Assembly: GCA_965247175.1 (NCBI GenBank)
Contig: OZ252006.1
Coordinates: 3,534,001-3,598,000, forward strand
Source of the DNA: JANQMX01 sp965247175
GTDB lineage: Bacteria > Pseudomonadota > Alphaproteobacteria > Kiloniellales > DSM-21159
Length of the DNA: 64,000 nucleotides
Direction of reading: 5' to 3'
In this document: positions 42,187 to 49,767 of the stretch, piece after piece
How positions within the stretch are numbered: the stretch's first letter is position 1
Layout of the letters: each line of letters opens with the position of its first letter
The notes under the pieces: model-generated
What the model was told of the DNA's origin: nothing
The model's database searches: none
The model's input: only the letters and a program-made list of their open reading frames with translations
Made by a program: the position numbers and the translations under genes

Positions 42187-43098
42187 CTAGCCCATCCCGC
42201 CCGCGTAGCAGCCTCGCCCGATCTCTTCGAGCAGGCTCGGTGCCGTGGGCACCCAGCCGAGCTCCTGTCGCGCGCGGCGGGCGCGCACCCGGCTGTTGGA
42301 GCCCATGGTGTCGTTGGCCGGGCCTTCTCCCCATTCGGCGGCGGCCTCCTCCAGCGTCATGGGCTCGGTGCGGCGGCCGAGGCCGAGCGACTCGCCGATG
42401 GCTTCGCAGACCTCCCGCATGGAATTCTCGCCGTTCTCCGCATAGTAGAAGCCGCCGGCCGGCGCGGCATCGAGGGCGAGCGCATAGAGCGCGACCAGGT
42501 CGTCGATGTGGACGTTGGCCCAACGGTTTTCGCCCGGGCCGATGTGCCGCGCGACGCCGTGCGTCTCGGCCAACGCGATCAGCCAGGGCACCTGCATGCT
42601 GTGCCGTGCTACCCCGCGGCCGAGGCCGTAGATCAGGCTCGGTGCGATCACCACGGTGCGGATGCCGCGTGCCGCGGCGGCCTTTATCTCATCGTTGAGC
42701 GCCACCCGCGCCGCCCGCGCCGGCGAGGGCGTGAAGACGGAGTCTTCGTCGTAGATTTCCTCGCGCAGCGCGCCGCCGGCCCGGTTGCCGACGATGCTCG
42801 AGCCGCTGGTGTGGATGAAGGCCTTGCCGCTCCCTTCCAGTGCCGACAGAAGCGCCACGACTGCGCCTGCATGATCCGCGTTGGCGGCATTGATCACCGC
42901 ATCGGCCTCCTGCGCCGCTTGGGCCAGAACCGCCCCATCGTCGAGGGTGCCGAGCACCGGGGCGATGCCGCGCTCCCGCACCTCGTCCGCCCGCGCCTCG
43001 GAGCGCACCAGCCCGGTGACCTGATGCCCTGCGGCCATCATGCGCGCGGCAACAGAGCCGCCGATGTAGCCGCTTGCGCCGGTGATGAAGATCTTCAT
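42187..43098 (-). CDS. NAD-dependent epimerase/dehydratase family protein
   Basis: A 303-residue extended/atypical SDR. The cofactor loop is MKIFITGASGYIGGSVAARM. FIHTSGSSIVGNRAG covers the Ser region, and RTVVIAPSLIYGLGRG, WANVHIDDLVALY and ARQELGWVP complete the fold. The usual Y-x-x-x-K is not obvious, so it may be a non-catalytic or atypical member. The substrate is unknown. Confidence 0.88.
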   Translation of the reverse strand: MKIFITGASGYIGGSVAARMMAAGHQVTGLVRSEARADEVRERGIAPVLGTLDDGAVLAQAAQEADAVINAANADHAGAVVALLSALEGSGKAFIHTSGSSIVGNRAGGALREEIYDEDSVFTPSPARAARVALNDEIKAAAARGIRTVVIAPSLIYGLGRGVARHSMQVPWLIALAETHGVARHIGPGENRWANVHIDDLVALYALALDAAPAGGFYYAENGENSMREVCEAIGESLGLGRRTEPMTLEEAAAEWGEGPANDTMGSNSRVRARRARQELGWVPTAPSLLEEIGRGCYAGGMG

Positions 43099-43323
43099 GG
43101 CGTTCCTCCCGCCGCCAGCCTCTTGGCGCTATGGCCTAGCGGCGATCGCGCCCGGCGCCAAGGGGCTTCAAGCGGCCGCGGCACGCCGGAGGACTCATCA
43201 CCCTCAAAGGCAAGACTTTGATGTGCAACGGGGAATCTCGCTCTTGGCATGACTTGGGATAACGCACCTATGTTAGACGAGGTTCGACGACACGCGCCAA
43301 ACGCAGCCAGGAGAGCCGAAGAC

Positions 43324-44040
43324 ATGCAGGACGCAACGACACGCCGCGAATGGGGAGCAGGGCTTTCCATGGTCGGGCTGGCCGTGCTCTTGCTTACGGC
43401 CCTGGCCGGCTGCGCCAATCCCGCGCGGCCCGACAAGATGGCGGTGGACGCAGGCGAGCGCGGCATGGTCGCCGCGGACTCGGCGCTCTACCAGGCGATC
43501 GCCGTGGCGAAGGTGGAGGGCGGACTGGAGACCGACCGCTACTGGGGCTACCCGGCGATCGACAATCCCGAGATCGAGGGCGCGCTGCGTCTCTCCCTCG
43601 CGAACCACGCCATGCTGGCGGAGGGCCGTGGGCGCTTTACGCTCGATGCGACGCTGGTGGAGTTCATCCGGCCTGCCGGCGGCTTCGACATGACGGTGAT
43701 GACGGCCACCCACTACCGCCTGACCGAGATCGCCAGCGGCCGGACGCTCTTCGACGAGACGTTGGTGACTTACTTCACCGCCGACTTCACTTCCCACCTG
43801 ATCGGCGTCGAGCGGCTGAGGCTCGCGAACGAGGGCGCCATGCGCATGAACATCGGTGCTTTTATCGAACGGCTGCGCGAGCAATCCGAAAGCGGCGGAC
43901 CGCTGATCTCCCTCAACGGACGCTCCCCGGCCGCGCTGACCATCGCCAGCATCGCCGTGGAGGACGCTCGTGGGTCGCCGGTCTCGCCCTTGACCTCCGA
44001 TCGCTTGGCGGAGGATGCGTCCGCGGCAAGCAGGCGCTAG
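43324..44040 (+). CDS. Putative lipoprotein
   Basis: A 238-residue product from ATG 43324 (the frame is open to 43249). Signal peptide LSMVGLAVLLLTALAGC ends in the lipobox L-A-G-C, so it should be lipid-anchored after cleavage. The mature part (ALYQAIAVAKVEGGLETDRYWG, then beta-rich FDMTVMTATHYRLTEIASG) resembles outer-membrane lipoproteins of unknown role. The aspartate-free start of the mature chain (CANPA) suggests outer-membrane sorting by E. coli rules, which may not apply here. It lies 39 bp before the AAC(3)-like gene. Confidence 0.75.
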   Translation: MQDATTRREWGAGLSMVGLAVLLLTALAGCANPARPDKMAVDAGERGMVAADSALYQAIAVAKVEGGLETDRYWGYPAIDNPEIEGALRLSLANHAMLAEGRGRFTLDATLVEFIRPAGGFDMTVMTATHYRLTEIASGRTLFDETLVTYFTADFTSHLIGVERLRLANEGAMRMNIGAFIERLREQSESGGPLISLNGRSPAALTIASIAVEDARGSPVSPLTSDRLAEDASAASRR

Positions 44041-44079
44041 TCTGTCAGGCTTGGCCGTAGTCCTCTCTCAAGCTCACCG

Positions 44080-44841
44080 ATGCAGCATCCCAACACAGAA
44101 GAGTCCCTCGTCCGCGCCTTCGCCGAGCTGGGTCTCGATGCGGGGATGACCGTGATGGTGCATGCCTCGCTCGGCCAGGTGGGCTGGACGGAGGGCGGAG
44201 CCCTCACGGTGGTCCGCGCCTTGCTCGCGCGGCTTGGCGCAGAGGGCACCCTGGTCATGCCCGCTGCCACGCCCGAGCTCTCGGAGCCAGACGGTGCTCC
44301 GGATGGGCAGGGCATGATCCAAGCGCTCCCGCCGGTCTTCGATGCGGCCACCACCCCCACCAGCATGGGCGCCATCGCCGAAGCCTTCCGCAGCACGCCC
44401 GGCACGCTTCGCAGCAACCACCCGCTGAACTCGGTCTGCGCCCGAGGGCCGCTGGCGGAGGAGATCACCAAGGAGCATGCGCTGGCCTTCAGCGAAGCCG
44501 AAGGCACGCCCTACGAGAAGCTCTACGAGCTGGCCGCCCACACCCTGCTGCTCGGCGTCGGCTTCAACCGCTGCACCTCGCTGCACTTCGCCGAGTCGCG
44601 CGTGCCGCAGCGGCGGGTGGAGATCACCCGCTTTCCCGAGCAGCGCGAGGGCCGCCGCGTCTGGGTCGAGGTGCCCACCATGGGCACCGACGACAGCACC
44701 CACTTTCCCGCCGCTGGGGCGGCTTTCGCCAAAGAGGTCGGGCTCGCGCGCGGCCGGGTCGGCCAGGCCGAAGCGCTGTTCTTCCCGACCCGCGCGCTGG
44801 TCGACTTCGCCACGCCCTATTTCGCCCGAGTGCTGGGGTAG
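44080..44841 (+). CDS. AAC(3) family N-acetyltransferase
   Basis: A 253-residue protein of the aminoglycoside 3-N-acetyltransferase fold. Family blocks are MTVMVHASLGQVGW, GTLVMPAATPELS, TSMGAIAEAFR, RSNHPLNSVCARGPLAEEI and LLLGVGFNRCTSLHFAESRVP. Several members act on small amines other than aminoglycosides; resistance cannot be inferred. It follows the lipoprotein gene closely. Confidence 0.88.
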   Translation: MQHPNTEESLVRAFAELGLDAGMTVMVHASLGQVGWTEGGALTVVRALLARLGAEGTLVMPAATPELSEPDGAPDGQGMIQALPPVFDAATTPTSMGAIAEAFRSTPGTLRSNHPLNSVCARGPLAEEITKEHALAFSEAEGTPYEKLYELAAHTLLLGVGFNRCTSLHFAESRVPQRRVEITRFPEQREGRRVWVEVPTMGTDDSTHFPAAGAAFAKEVGLARGRVGQAEALFFPTRALVDFATPYFARVLG

Positions 44842-44851
44842 GATTTTTTTT

Positions 44852-45022
44852 AGGGCGCGCCTGAACCACCGCAGCATGTTGCTAGATCGGAGGCGCGCCG
44901 TACGGCACCAGCCCGCACCCCCGCCCGACCAACCCACTAGGGTACCATGGCATGGGTTGGTCGGGCGGGGGTGCGGGCCGGCGCCGTACAGCGCCGTAAG
45001 GCGCCCACAGAAAGGCGCGGCC
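44852..45022. repeat. Dispersed palindrome copy 7 in a 171-bp element
   Basis: It starts AGGGCGCGCC (44852) after a run of T and ends in a degenerate GGCGCGGCC near 45022. The 26-bp perfect arms lie at 44911-44936 and 44953-44978 with loop CTAGGGTACCATGGCA. The stem differs from copy 5 at one position (CCCGC for CCCAC), matched on the other arm. Confidence 0.9.
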
Positions 45023-45094
45023 AAGAAAAGATGACGGCGCAGAGTTGGGCCGGCAGACTGAGCCGGGGTGAGCGCGATAGGGAAAGGAGCCGTC

Positions 45095-45313
45095 ATGCCG
45101 CTGATCGACATCCATGTGCTCGAGGGCGTTTTCACCGACGAAGAGAAGCGCGCGCTGATATCCGAAACAGCAAAGGCCTTCGGCGCGGTGGCCGGCCAGG
45201 CCATGCAGGACGCCACCTCGGTCCGCGTCCACGAGGTGCCCAGCGGCCACTGGGGCGGCGCCGACGGCGTATGGACCACGGAGAAGGCCTTGGCGCTAAA
45301 GTCGAGCTCTTAG
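45095..45313 (+). CDS. Tautomerase family protein (4-oxalocrotonate tautomerase type)
   Basis: A 72-residue protein from ATG 45095 with AAAGGAG 6 nt upstream. The first residue after Met is the catalytic Pro (MPLIDIHVLEGVFTDEEKRALISE). The rest (VRVHEVPSGHWGGADG) fits the small beta-alpha-beta tautomerases that assemble as multimers. The gene stands alone between palindrome copies 7 and 8. Its stop is 1 bp before the GGCGCGCC end of copy 8. Confidence 0.88.
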   Translation: MPLIDIHVLEGVFTDEEKRALISETAKAFGAVAGQAMQDATSVRVHEVPSGHWGGADGVWTTEKALALKSSS

Positions 45314-45314
45314 T

Positions 45315-45458
45315 GGCGCGCCATGCATGTCCAGCCCGCTCCCCCTCCCGGCCACCCACGGGATCGTATGCTATGGGTGGCCGGGAGGGGGAGCGGGCCG
45401 GCACAGAGCGGGCGCGCCTCTGAACCTATATGACGGACTTTTCTGGTGCAGGCGCGCC
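45315..45458. repeat. Dispersed palindrome copy 8, divergent loop
   Basis: GGCGCGCC ends at 45315-45322 and 45451-45458. Perfect 25-bp arms lie at 45334-45358 and 45374-45398 with a distinct 15-nt loop, CGGGATCGTATGCTA. The element exactly fills the space between the stops of two convergent genes, overlapping the hydroxylase stop codon by one base. Confidence 0.9.
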
Positions 45459-46468
45459 TAAGAGACTCTTCGCGCCCTTTCCTTGAGTCGTGTCTTCATC
45501 TGCGCCTGCGCCGCCGGCGTGCCGTCGTGGAAGGTGCCGAAGACGGTGTCCAGCGGCACCTCGAGGGTGCCGTAGTTCACCTCGAAATAGCGGTGGTGCA
45601 TCTGGTGGTGAAAGTTGCCGAGGTGCAGCCGCTTGCGCCCGCCGGACCAGACGCCTTCGAAGCCGGTGTGGGTCACCACGGCATAGAGGGCGAAGAACAT
45701 AAGGTGGCAGATCAGGTGCACCGGATGGGTCGGCACCACGAAGTGCACCAGCGCCGTGCCGAAATAGAGCACGTGCTCGATGGGGTGCATGGAAAGCCCG
45801 GACCAGGGCCCGACGTCGGTGTTGCGGTGGTGCAGCGCATGGAAGCGGTAGAGCGGCGCCGAGTGCAGCAGCCGGTGAATGCCATAGAAGTAGACGCTCT
45901 CCCAAATGGGAATGAGTAGGAAGACGGCGACGAACCAGACCGGCCCCCAGATGCCATGGCCCGCCCAGGTCCAGACCGGCGCATAGCCGTTCGCCATGGC
46001 CCACCAGATCAGCGCTTCATAGCCGGACCAGATGGTCACGCCGGAGGCGACGGCCCAGAAAACGTTGTCCCAGTACTGATTGCCGAAGCTGAAGGCCCGG
46101 CTCTGCCGGGGATAGGGCCGCGGGTCGTACTTCTTGGCCCGGCCCTGCAGCCCATAGCGGTGGAAGACGAGATGCAGCCCCTGGGCCACCAGGGTGACGA
46201 TCAGGAGGTTGCGCAGCCAGATGCCGGCGATCCACCAGCCCGGCTCCGCCGCTTCTTGCAGGCTCGGGCTGGCCCACGCCCAGACGGCGAAGGAGAGCGC
46301 GACGATCGCCATGTTGATGGTCAGCGGGAACCAGCTGCGCCACCACCAGCCGAAGGCGGCACCCAGCCGCGGCGGCCACTGCCAAAGCGGGTTGACCTGC
46401 AAGGGCAGCACGTCGGGCACGTGGTTCCACTCGCGCCGAGATGAAGACTGTGATGGAGCTGCGGTCAT
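45458..46468 (-). CDS. Sterol desaturase/fatty acid hydroxylase family protein
   Basis: A 336-residue membrane di-iron enzyme. Several membrane helices are present, and the histidine boxes are complete: HRLLH, HALHHRN, and the late HHQMHHRYFEVNYG. Members hydroxylate or desaturate lipids (fatty acids, sterols, carotenoids). The lipid target is unknown. Its stop codon overlaps the end of repeat copy 8, so the repeat may have set the present C-terminus (KERARRVS). Confidence 0.92.
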   Translation of the reverse strand: MTAAPSQSSSRREWNHVPDVLPLQVNPLWQWPPRLGAAFGWWWRSWFPLTINMAIVALSFAVWAWASPSLQEAAEPGWWIAGIWLRNLLIVTLVAQGLHLVFHRYGLQGRAKKYDPRPYPRQSRAFSFGNQYWDNVFWAVASGVTIWSGYEALIWWAMANGYAPVWTWAGHGIWGPVWFVAVFLLIPIWESVYFYGIHRLLHSAPLYRFHALHHRNTDVGPWSGLSMHPIEHVLYFGTALVHFVVPTHPVHLICHLMFFALYAVVTHTGFEGVWSGGRKRLHLGNFHHQMHHRYFEVNYGTLEVPLDTVFGTFHDGTPAAQAQMKTRLKERARRVS

Positions 46469-46579
46469 GCTGTCGCGCGCCTGCCGGCAATGAGAAATTT
46501 CCGAAGGCTACGCCGAAAGTGCTCTTCCCTCCAAGAGGCTTTGCAGGGACGATGCCTGCCGTTGAGAACGAGGAGCACC

Positions 46580-46948
46580 ATGCCTGACAGGAACGACGCC
46601 GATACCCGTCTCGCCACCTACGGCACCTTGGCGCCCGGGCGGGTGAACCATCATCAGCTCGCCGAGCTGCCGGGGCGCTGGCTCGAGGGAACGGTCGCCG
46701 GCCGCCTGGTCGAAGCGGGCTGGGGCGCGAAGCTCGGCTATCCCGGCCTCATCCTCGACCTGGCCGGTCTCGACCCCGCTGCTGAGGCCGTCGCGGTGCA
46801 CCTCTTCGAGTCGCCCGAGCTGCCCGGCCACTGGCCGCGGCTCGACAGCTTCGAGGGCGAGGGCTACCGCCGGGTGGTCGCCCCGGTCGCCACCGACGAA
46901 GGCCCGCTCGCCGCCTGGATCTACGTCATCGACGTGTTTGAGGGGTAG
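46580..46948 (+). CDS. Gamma-glutamylcyclotransferase family protein
   Basis: The protein has 122 residues from ATG 46580, with AGGAG 5-6 nt upstream. The GGCT-like signature YGTLAPGRVNHHQL near the start, then LDSFEGEGYRRVVAPV and AWIYVID near the end, match AIG2/GGCT folds. The catalytic acid would be the Glu in SFEGEGYRR. The substrate is unknown. Confidence 0.85.
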   Translation: MPDRNDADTRLATYGTLAPGRVNHHQLAELPGRWLEGTVAGRLVEAGWGAKLGYPGLILDLAGLDPAAEAVAVHLFESPELPGHWPRLDSFEGEGYRRVVAPVATDEGPLAAWIYVIDVFEG

Positions 46949-46965
46949 AGGTACTTGGCGCGCTT

Positions 46966-47043
46966 GCGGTGCCTTGCGGCACCGGGCCCGCTCCTCGTCT
47001 GTCATCCTCGGGCTTCAGCCCGCAGGCGGGTCAAGCCCGACCA
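46966..47043. repeat. Degenerate palindrome-family and REP remnant
   Basis: GGCGCGC and GCGGTGCCTTGCGGCACC, followed by TGTCATCCTCGGGCTTCAGC, look like decayed pieces of both repeat families back to back. They lie between convergent genes. Confidence 0.5.
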
Positions 47044-47049
47044 TGACGT

Positions 47050-47628
47050 TCAGCGTGCGTTGCGCCGCGCGCGCTTTGCCGCGACGCCGAGGCCCAGCAG
47101 GCCGACCCCGAAGAGCGCCACGCTCGCCGGCTCGGGCAGCTGGGTGAGGCTGGTGATCAGGTCCACCCGGATCCGGTCCTGCGCATCCCAATGGCCATTG
47201 AGGTTCACGGTCACCGAGCTGGCGGTGAAGGAAGCCGTACTGATGCCGAGCCCGCTACGACTGTCCGGGTCATTGAACTCCGTGATGTTCACGCCGACCA
47301 AGCCGTCAGGGAACTGGGCCCAGGTCAGGCCGGTGAAGGTCACCGAGAGCTTATCGACGCCAAAGGCGGCGTTTCGCACGTTGTTGTACTGAAACTCGAT
47401 GAAGCTGTCCTGCACATCGATGATGATCCCCCGGCCGGTACCGACCCCCAGCTCGAACTCCGGCCCGCCGGCCGATACGACGGCGCTCCCAGGCGTGAGA
47501 CTGACTCCGCCGAAAATCGTATCGAACGACGCGTTGACCGTTTGTCCGATCAGAGAGGCCTGCGCCGCGCCGGCTGTCCCCAAGGCGATCACGGCTGCGC
47601 CCACCAAAACCCCAAGCCGTCTTTTCAT
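47050..47628 (-). CDS. PEP-CTERM sorting domain protein
   Basis: A 192-residue protein from ATG 47628 with AAGGG upstream. Signal peptide MKRRLGVLVGAAVIALGTAG...QA. The mature part is beta-rich (SFIEFQYNNVRNAAFGVDKL). The C-terminus is a textbook PEP-CTERM signal: LPEPASVALFGVGLLGLGVA then KRARR, with PEP at 165-167, a hydrophobic span and a basic tail. Such proteins are processed by an exosortase and linked to exopolysaccharide. No exosortase gene is in this window. Confidence 0.92.
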   Translation of the reverse strand: MKRRLGVLVGAAVIALGTAGAAQASLIGQTVNASFDTIFGGVSLTPGSAVVSAGGPEFELGVGTGRGIIIDVQDSFIEFQYNNVRNAAFGVDKLSVTFTGLTWAQFPDGLVGVNITEFNDPDSRSGLGISTASFTASSVTVNLNGHWDAQDRIRVDLITSLTQLPEPASVALFGVGLLGLGVAAKRARRNAR

Positions 47629-47792
47629 CCCGTTTCCCTTTTCCACGGATCTCTAGGCCGGGCGGCGGACCCGCCCTGTCGTCAGGGCCGGACCCTAGAC
47701 GGGACGCCCGCTACCCGCTTGAGGGTGCGTTGGAGAATTCTTGGGGAAGTCGTGGGGATTGGATCGAACAGCTGCCGGGGTAAAGCAAAGGC

Positions 47793-47953
47793 TGTCATCC
47801 CGGCCAAGGCCGAAGCGAGAGCGAAGGCCGCGTGTCCGGGCTCGCGCAGCGAGGTGCCGAAGGCATGGTGAGGCCGGGCGCGGACATCACAGGCAAGGCG
47901 CAGGCCGAAGAATGGACCCCGGCTCAGACCCTGCGGGTCAGGCCGGGGTGACA
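47793..47953. repeat. REP-like repeat unit
   Basis: TGTCATCCCGGCCAAGGCCG at the left and CCGGGGTGACA at the right bracket a unit that includes GCGAAGGCCGCG and ATGGACCCCGGCTC. It occupies most of the 362-bp gap between the divergently read PEP-CTERM and aldehyde dehydrogenase neighbourhood. No gene is seen. Confidence 0.75.
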
Positions 47954-47990
47954 GACTGTCGTGCGGCGAGACCGGCGGCTCACTCCAAAC

Positions 47991-49472
47991 CTAACGCATC
48001 ACGAAGGGGTTCGCCGGCGCCTCTTCGGAGGTGTTGATCCAGACTGACTTGGTTTCCAGGAACTCCTGGATGGCTTCCATGCCGTTCTCGCGGCCGACGC
48101 CGGACTTCTTCATGCCGCCGAAGGGCATCATGTAGCTGATCGCCCGGTAGGTGTTGACCCAGACGGTGCCGGCCTTGAGCGCTTTGGACATGCGCACGGC
48201 GCGGCCGATGTTCTGGGTCCAGACGCCGGCGGCGAGGCCGTAGATCACGTCGTTGCCGATGCGGATGGCCTCTTCCTCGTCGTCGAAGCCGATGATCGAG
48301 AGCACAGGGCCGAAGACTTCTTCCTGGGCGATGCGCATGTCGTTGGTCACATCGGTGAAGATGGTGGGCTCGACGAAGCGGGTGCCCTTCACACCCGGGC
48401 CCGTGGCCGGCTTGCCGCCGTGGACGAGAGTGGCGCCGCCCTCCTGGGCCACGCCGATGTAGTCCATGATCTTCTCGTACTGGGGCGGCGTGGTCACCGG
48501 GCCGATGTTGGTGTCGGCCTCCATGGGGTCGCCGATCTTGGCGGATTTCGCGATGCCCAGCAGCTTCTCGACGAACTGCTCCTTGATCGAGTTCTGCACC
48601 AGAAGGCGCGAGCCGGCGATGCAGGTCTGCCCCGTTGCGGCGAAGATGCCGGAGACCGCACCCGCCGCCGCGGCATCGAGGTTGGCGTCGTCGAAGACGA
48701 TGTTGGGGGACTTGCCGCCCAGCTCCAGCGAGACGCGCTTTAGCTGCAGCGCCGCCGCCGAATAGATGCGGGCACCCGTGGTGTCGGCGCCGGTGAAGCT
48801 GATCTTGGCCACGTCCGGATGCTCGACCAGCGCCGCGCCCGCTTCCTGGCCGTAGCCGGCGACCACGTTGAACACGCCCGGCGGGAAGCCAGCCTCCACG
48901 GTCAGTGCGGCGAACTCCAGGGCCGACGCGGAGGTGAACTCGGAGGGCTTGATGACGATGGAGCAGCCGGCGGCGATGGCGGGCGCTGCCTTCCAGGCCA
49001 CGAACATGAGCGGCGAGTTCCAGGCGGTGAGCGCGCCGACCACGCCGATGGGCTCGTGGGTGGTGAAGGCCAGGTGGTCGGGCTTGTCGATCGGCACGAC
49101 CGCGCCTTCGATCTTATCGGCCAGGCCCGCGTAGTAGTACCAGCTCTCCGGATGGTACTTCAGCTGCCCGGCCATCTCGGCCAGCAGCTTGCCGTTGTCG
49201 CGCACCTCGATCTCGGCGAGACGCGGGCCGTGCTCGACCACCAGATCGCCCAGCTTGCGCATCATCTTGCCGCGCTCGGTCGCGGTCATGGAGGCGAAGG
49301 GGCCCGTGGTCATGGCTGCCTTGGCGGCGGCGACGGCGCGGTTGACGTCTTCTTTCGTGCCGCGCGGCACCTGGGCCCAGACCTCGCCGGTGTAGGGATT
49401 CTCGCTCTCCAGCCACTCGCATTTGGCCGGGTCGACATAGGCGCCGTTGATGAAGTGCTTGTAGGTTTTCAT
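47991..49472 (-). CDS. Aldehyde dehydrogenase
   Basis: A 493-residue NAD(P)-dependent aldehyde dehydrogenase. The catalytic cysteine is C284 in FAATGQTCIAG; the general base Glu lies in VSLELGGKSPNIV. WNSPLMF and FGPVLSIIGF are family blocks, and the end PFGGMKKSGVGRENG matches the betaine-aldehyde/aldehyde dehydrogenase group. The substrate is unknown. It runs in the same direction as the molybdopterin oxidoreductase, from which it is separated by a REP unit. Confidence 0.95.
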   Translation of the reverse strand: MKTYKHFINGAYVDPAKCEWLESENPYTGEVWAQVPRGTKEDVNRAVAAAKAAMTTGPFASMTATERGKMMRKLGDLVVEHGPRLAEIEVRDNGKLLAEMAGQLKYHPESWYYYAGLADKIEGAVVPIDKPDHLAFTTHEPIGVVGALTAWNSPLMFVAWKAAPAIAAGCSIVIKPSEFTSASALEFAALTVEAGFPPGVFNVVAGYGQEAGAALVEHPDVAKISFTGADTTGARIYSAAALQLKRVSLELGGKSPNIVFDDANLDAAAAGAVSGIFAATGQTCIAGSRLLVQNSIKEQFVEKLLGIAKSAKIGDPMEADTNIGPVTTPPQYEKIMDYIGVAQEGGATLVHGGKPATGPGVKGTRFVEPTIFTDVTNDMRIAQEEVFGPVLSIIGFDDEEEAIRIGNDVIYGLAAGVWTQNIGRAVRMSKALKAGTVWVNTYRAISYMMPFGGMKKSGVGRENGMEAIQEFLETKSVWINTSEEAPANPFVMR

Positions 49473-49599
49473 GGATGGTCCTCCGAGGTGCCGGGTGCTC
49501 TTGCGGCGCGTCCCTTAGAGGATCGAGACCCCGGCGCGGCAATACAAGGGGAGGAGAGGGAGGAGCTGTTGTGAATGGGGTGATGGGTTTCCCCACATA

Positions 49600-49740
49600 T
49601 GTCATCCCGGCCAAGGCCGAAGCGAATGCGAAGGCCGCGAGCCGGGATCCATTCATCGGCCCACGCCAATCGTTGGACCGTCCGCACCAGGCCCATCCAT
49701 GAGCCCCGGCTCAGGCCCTCCGGGTCAGGCCGGGGTGACA
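49600..49740. repeat. REP-like repeat unit
   Basis: It starts TGTCATCCCGGCCAAGGCCG and ends GGCCGGGGTGACA, the same layout as the unit at 47793. It fills the 295-bp gap between two minus-strand genes. Confidence 0.75.
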
Positions 49741-49767
49741 GTCGGTGGATGCGGCGATGCCGGTGAC

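Noticed and set aside
44080..44841. Aminoglycoside resistance gene
   Set aside because: The AAC(3) fold is clear, but chromosomal members act on varied amines and the context (lipoprotein, tautomerase) does not suggest a resistance cassette.
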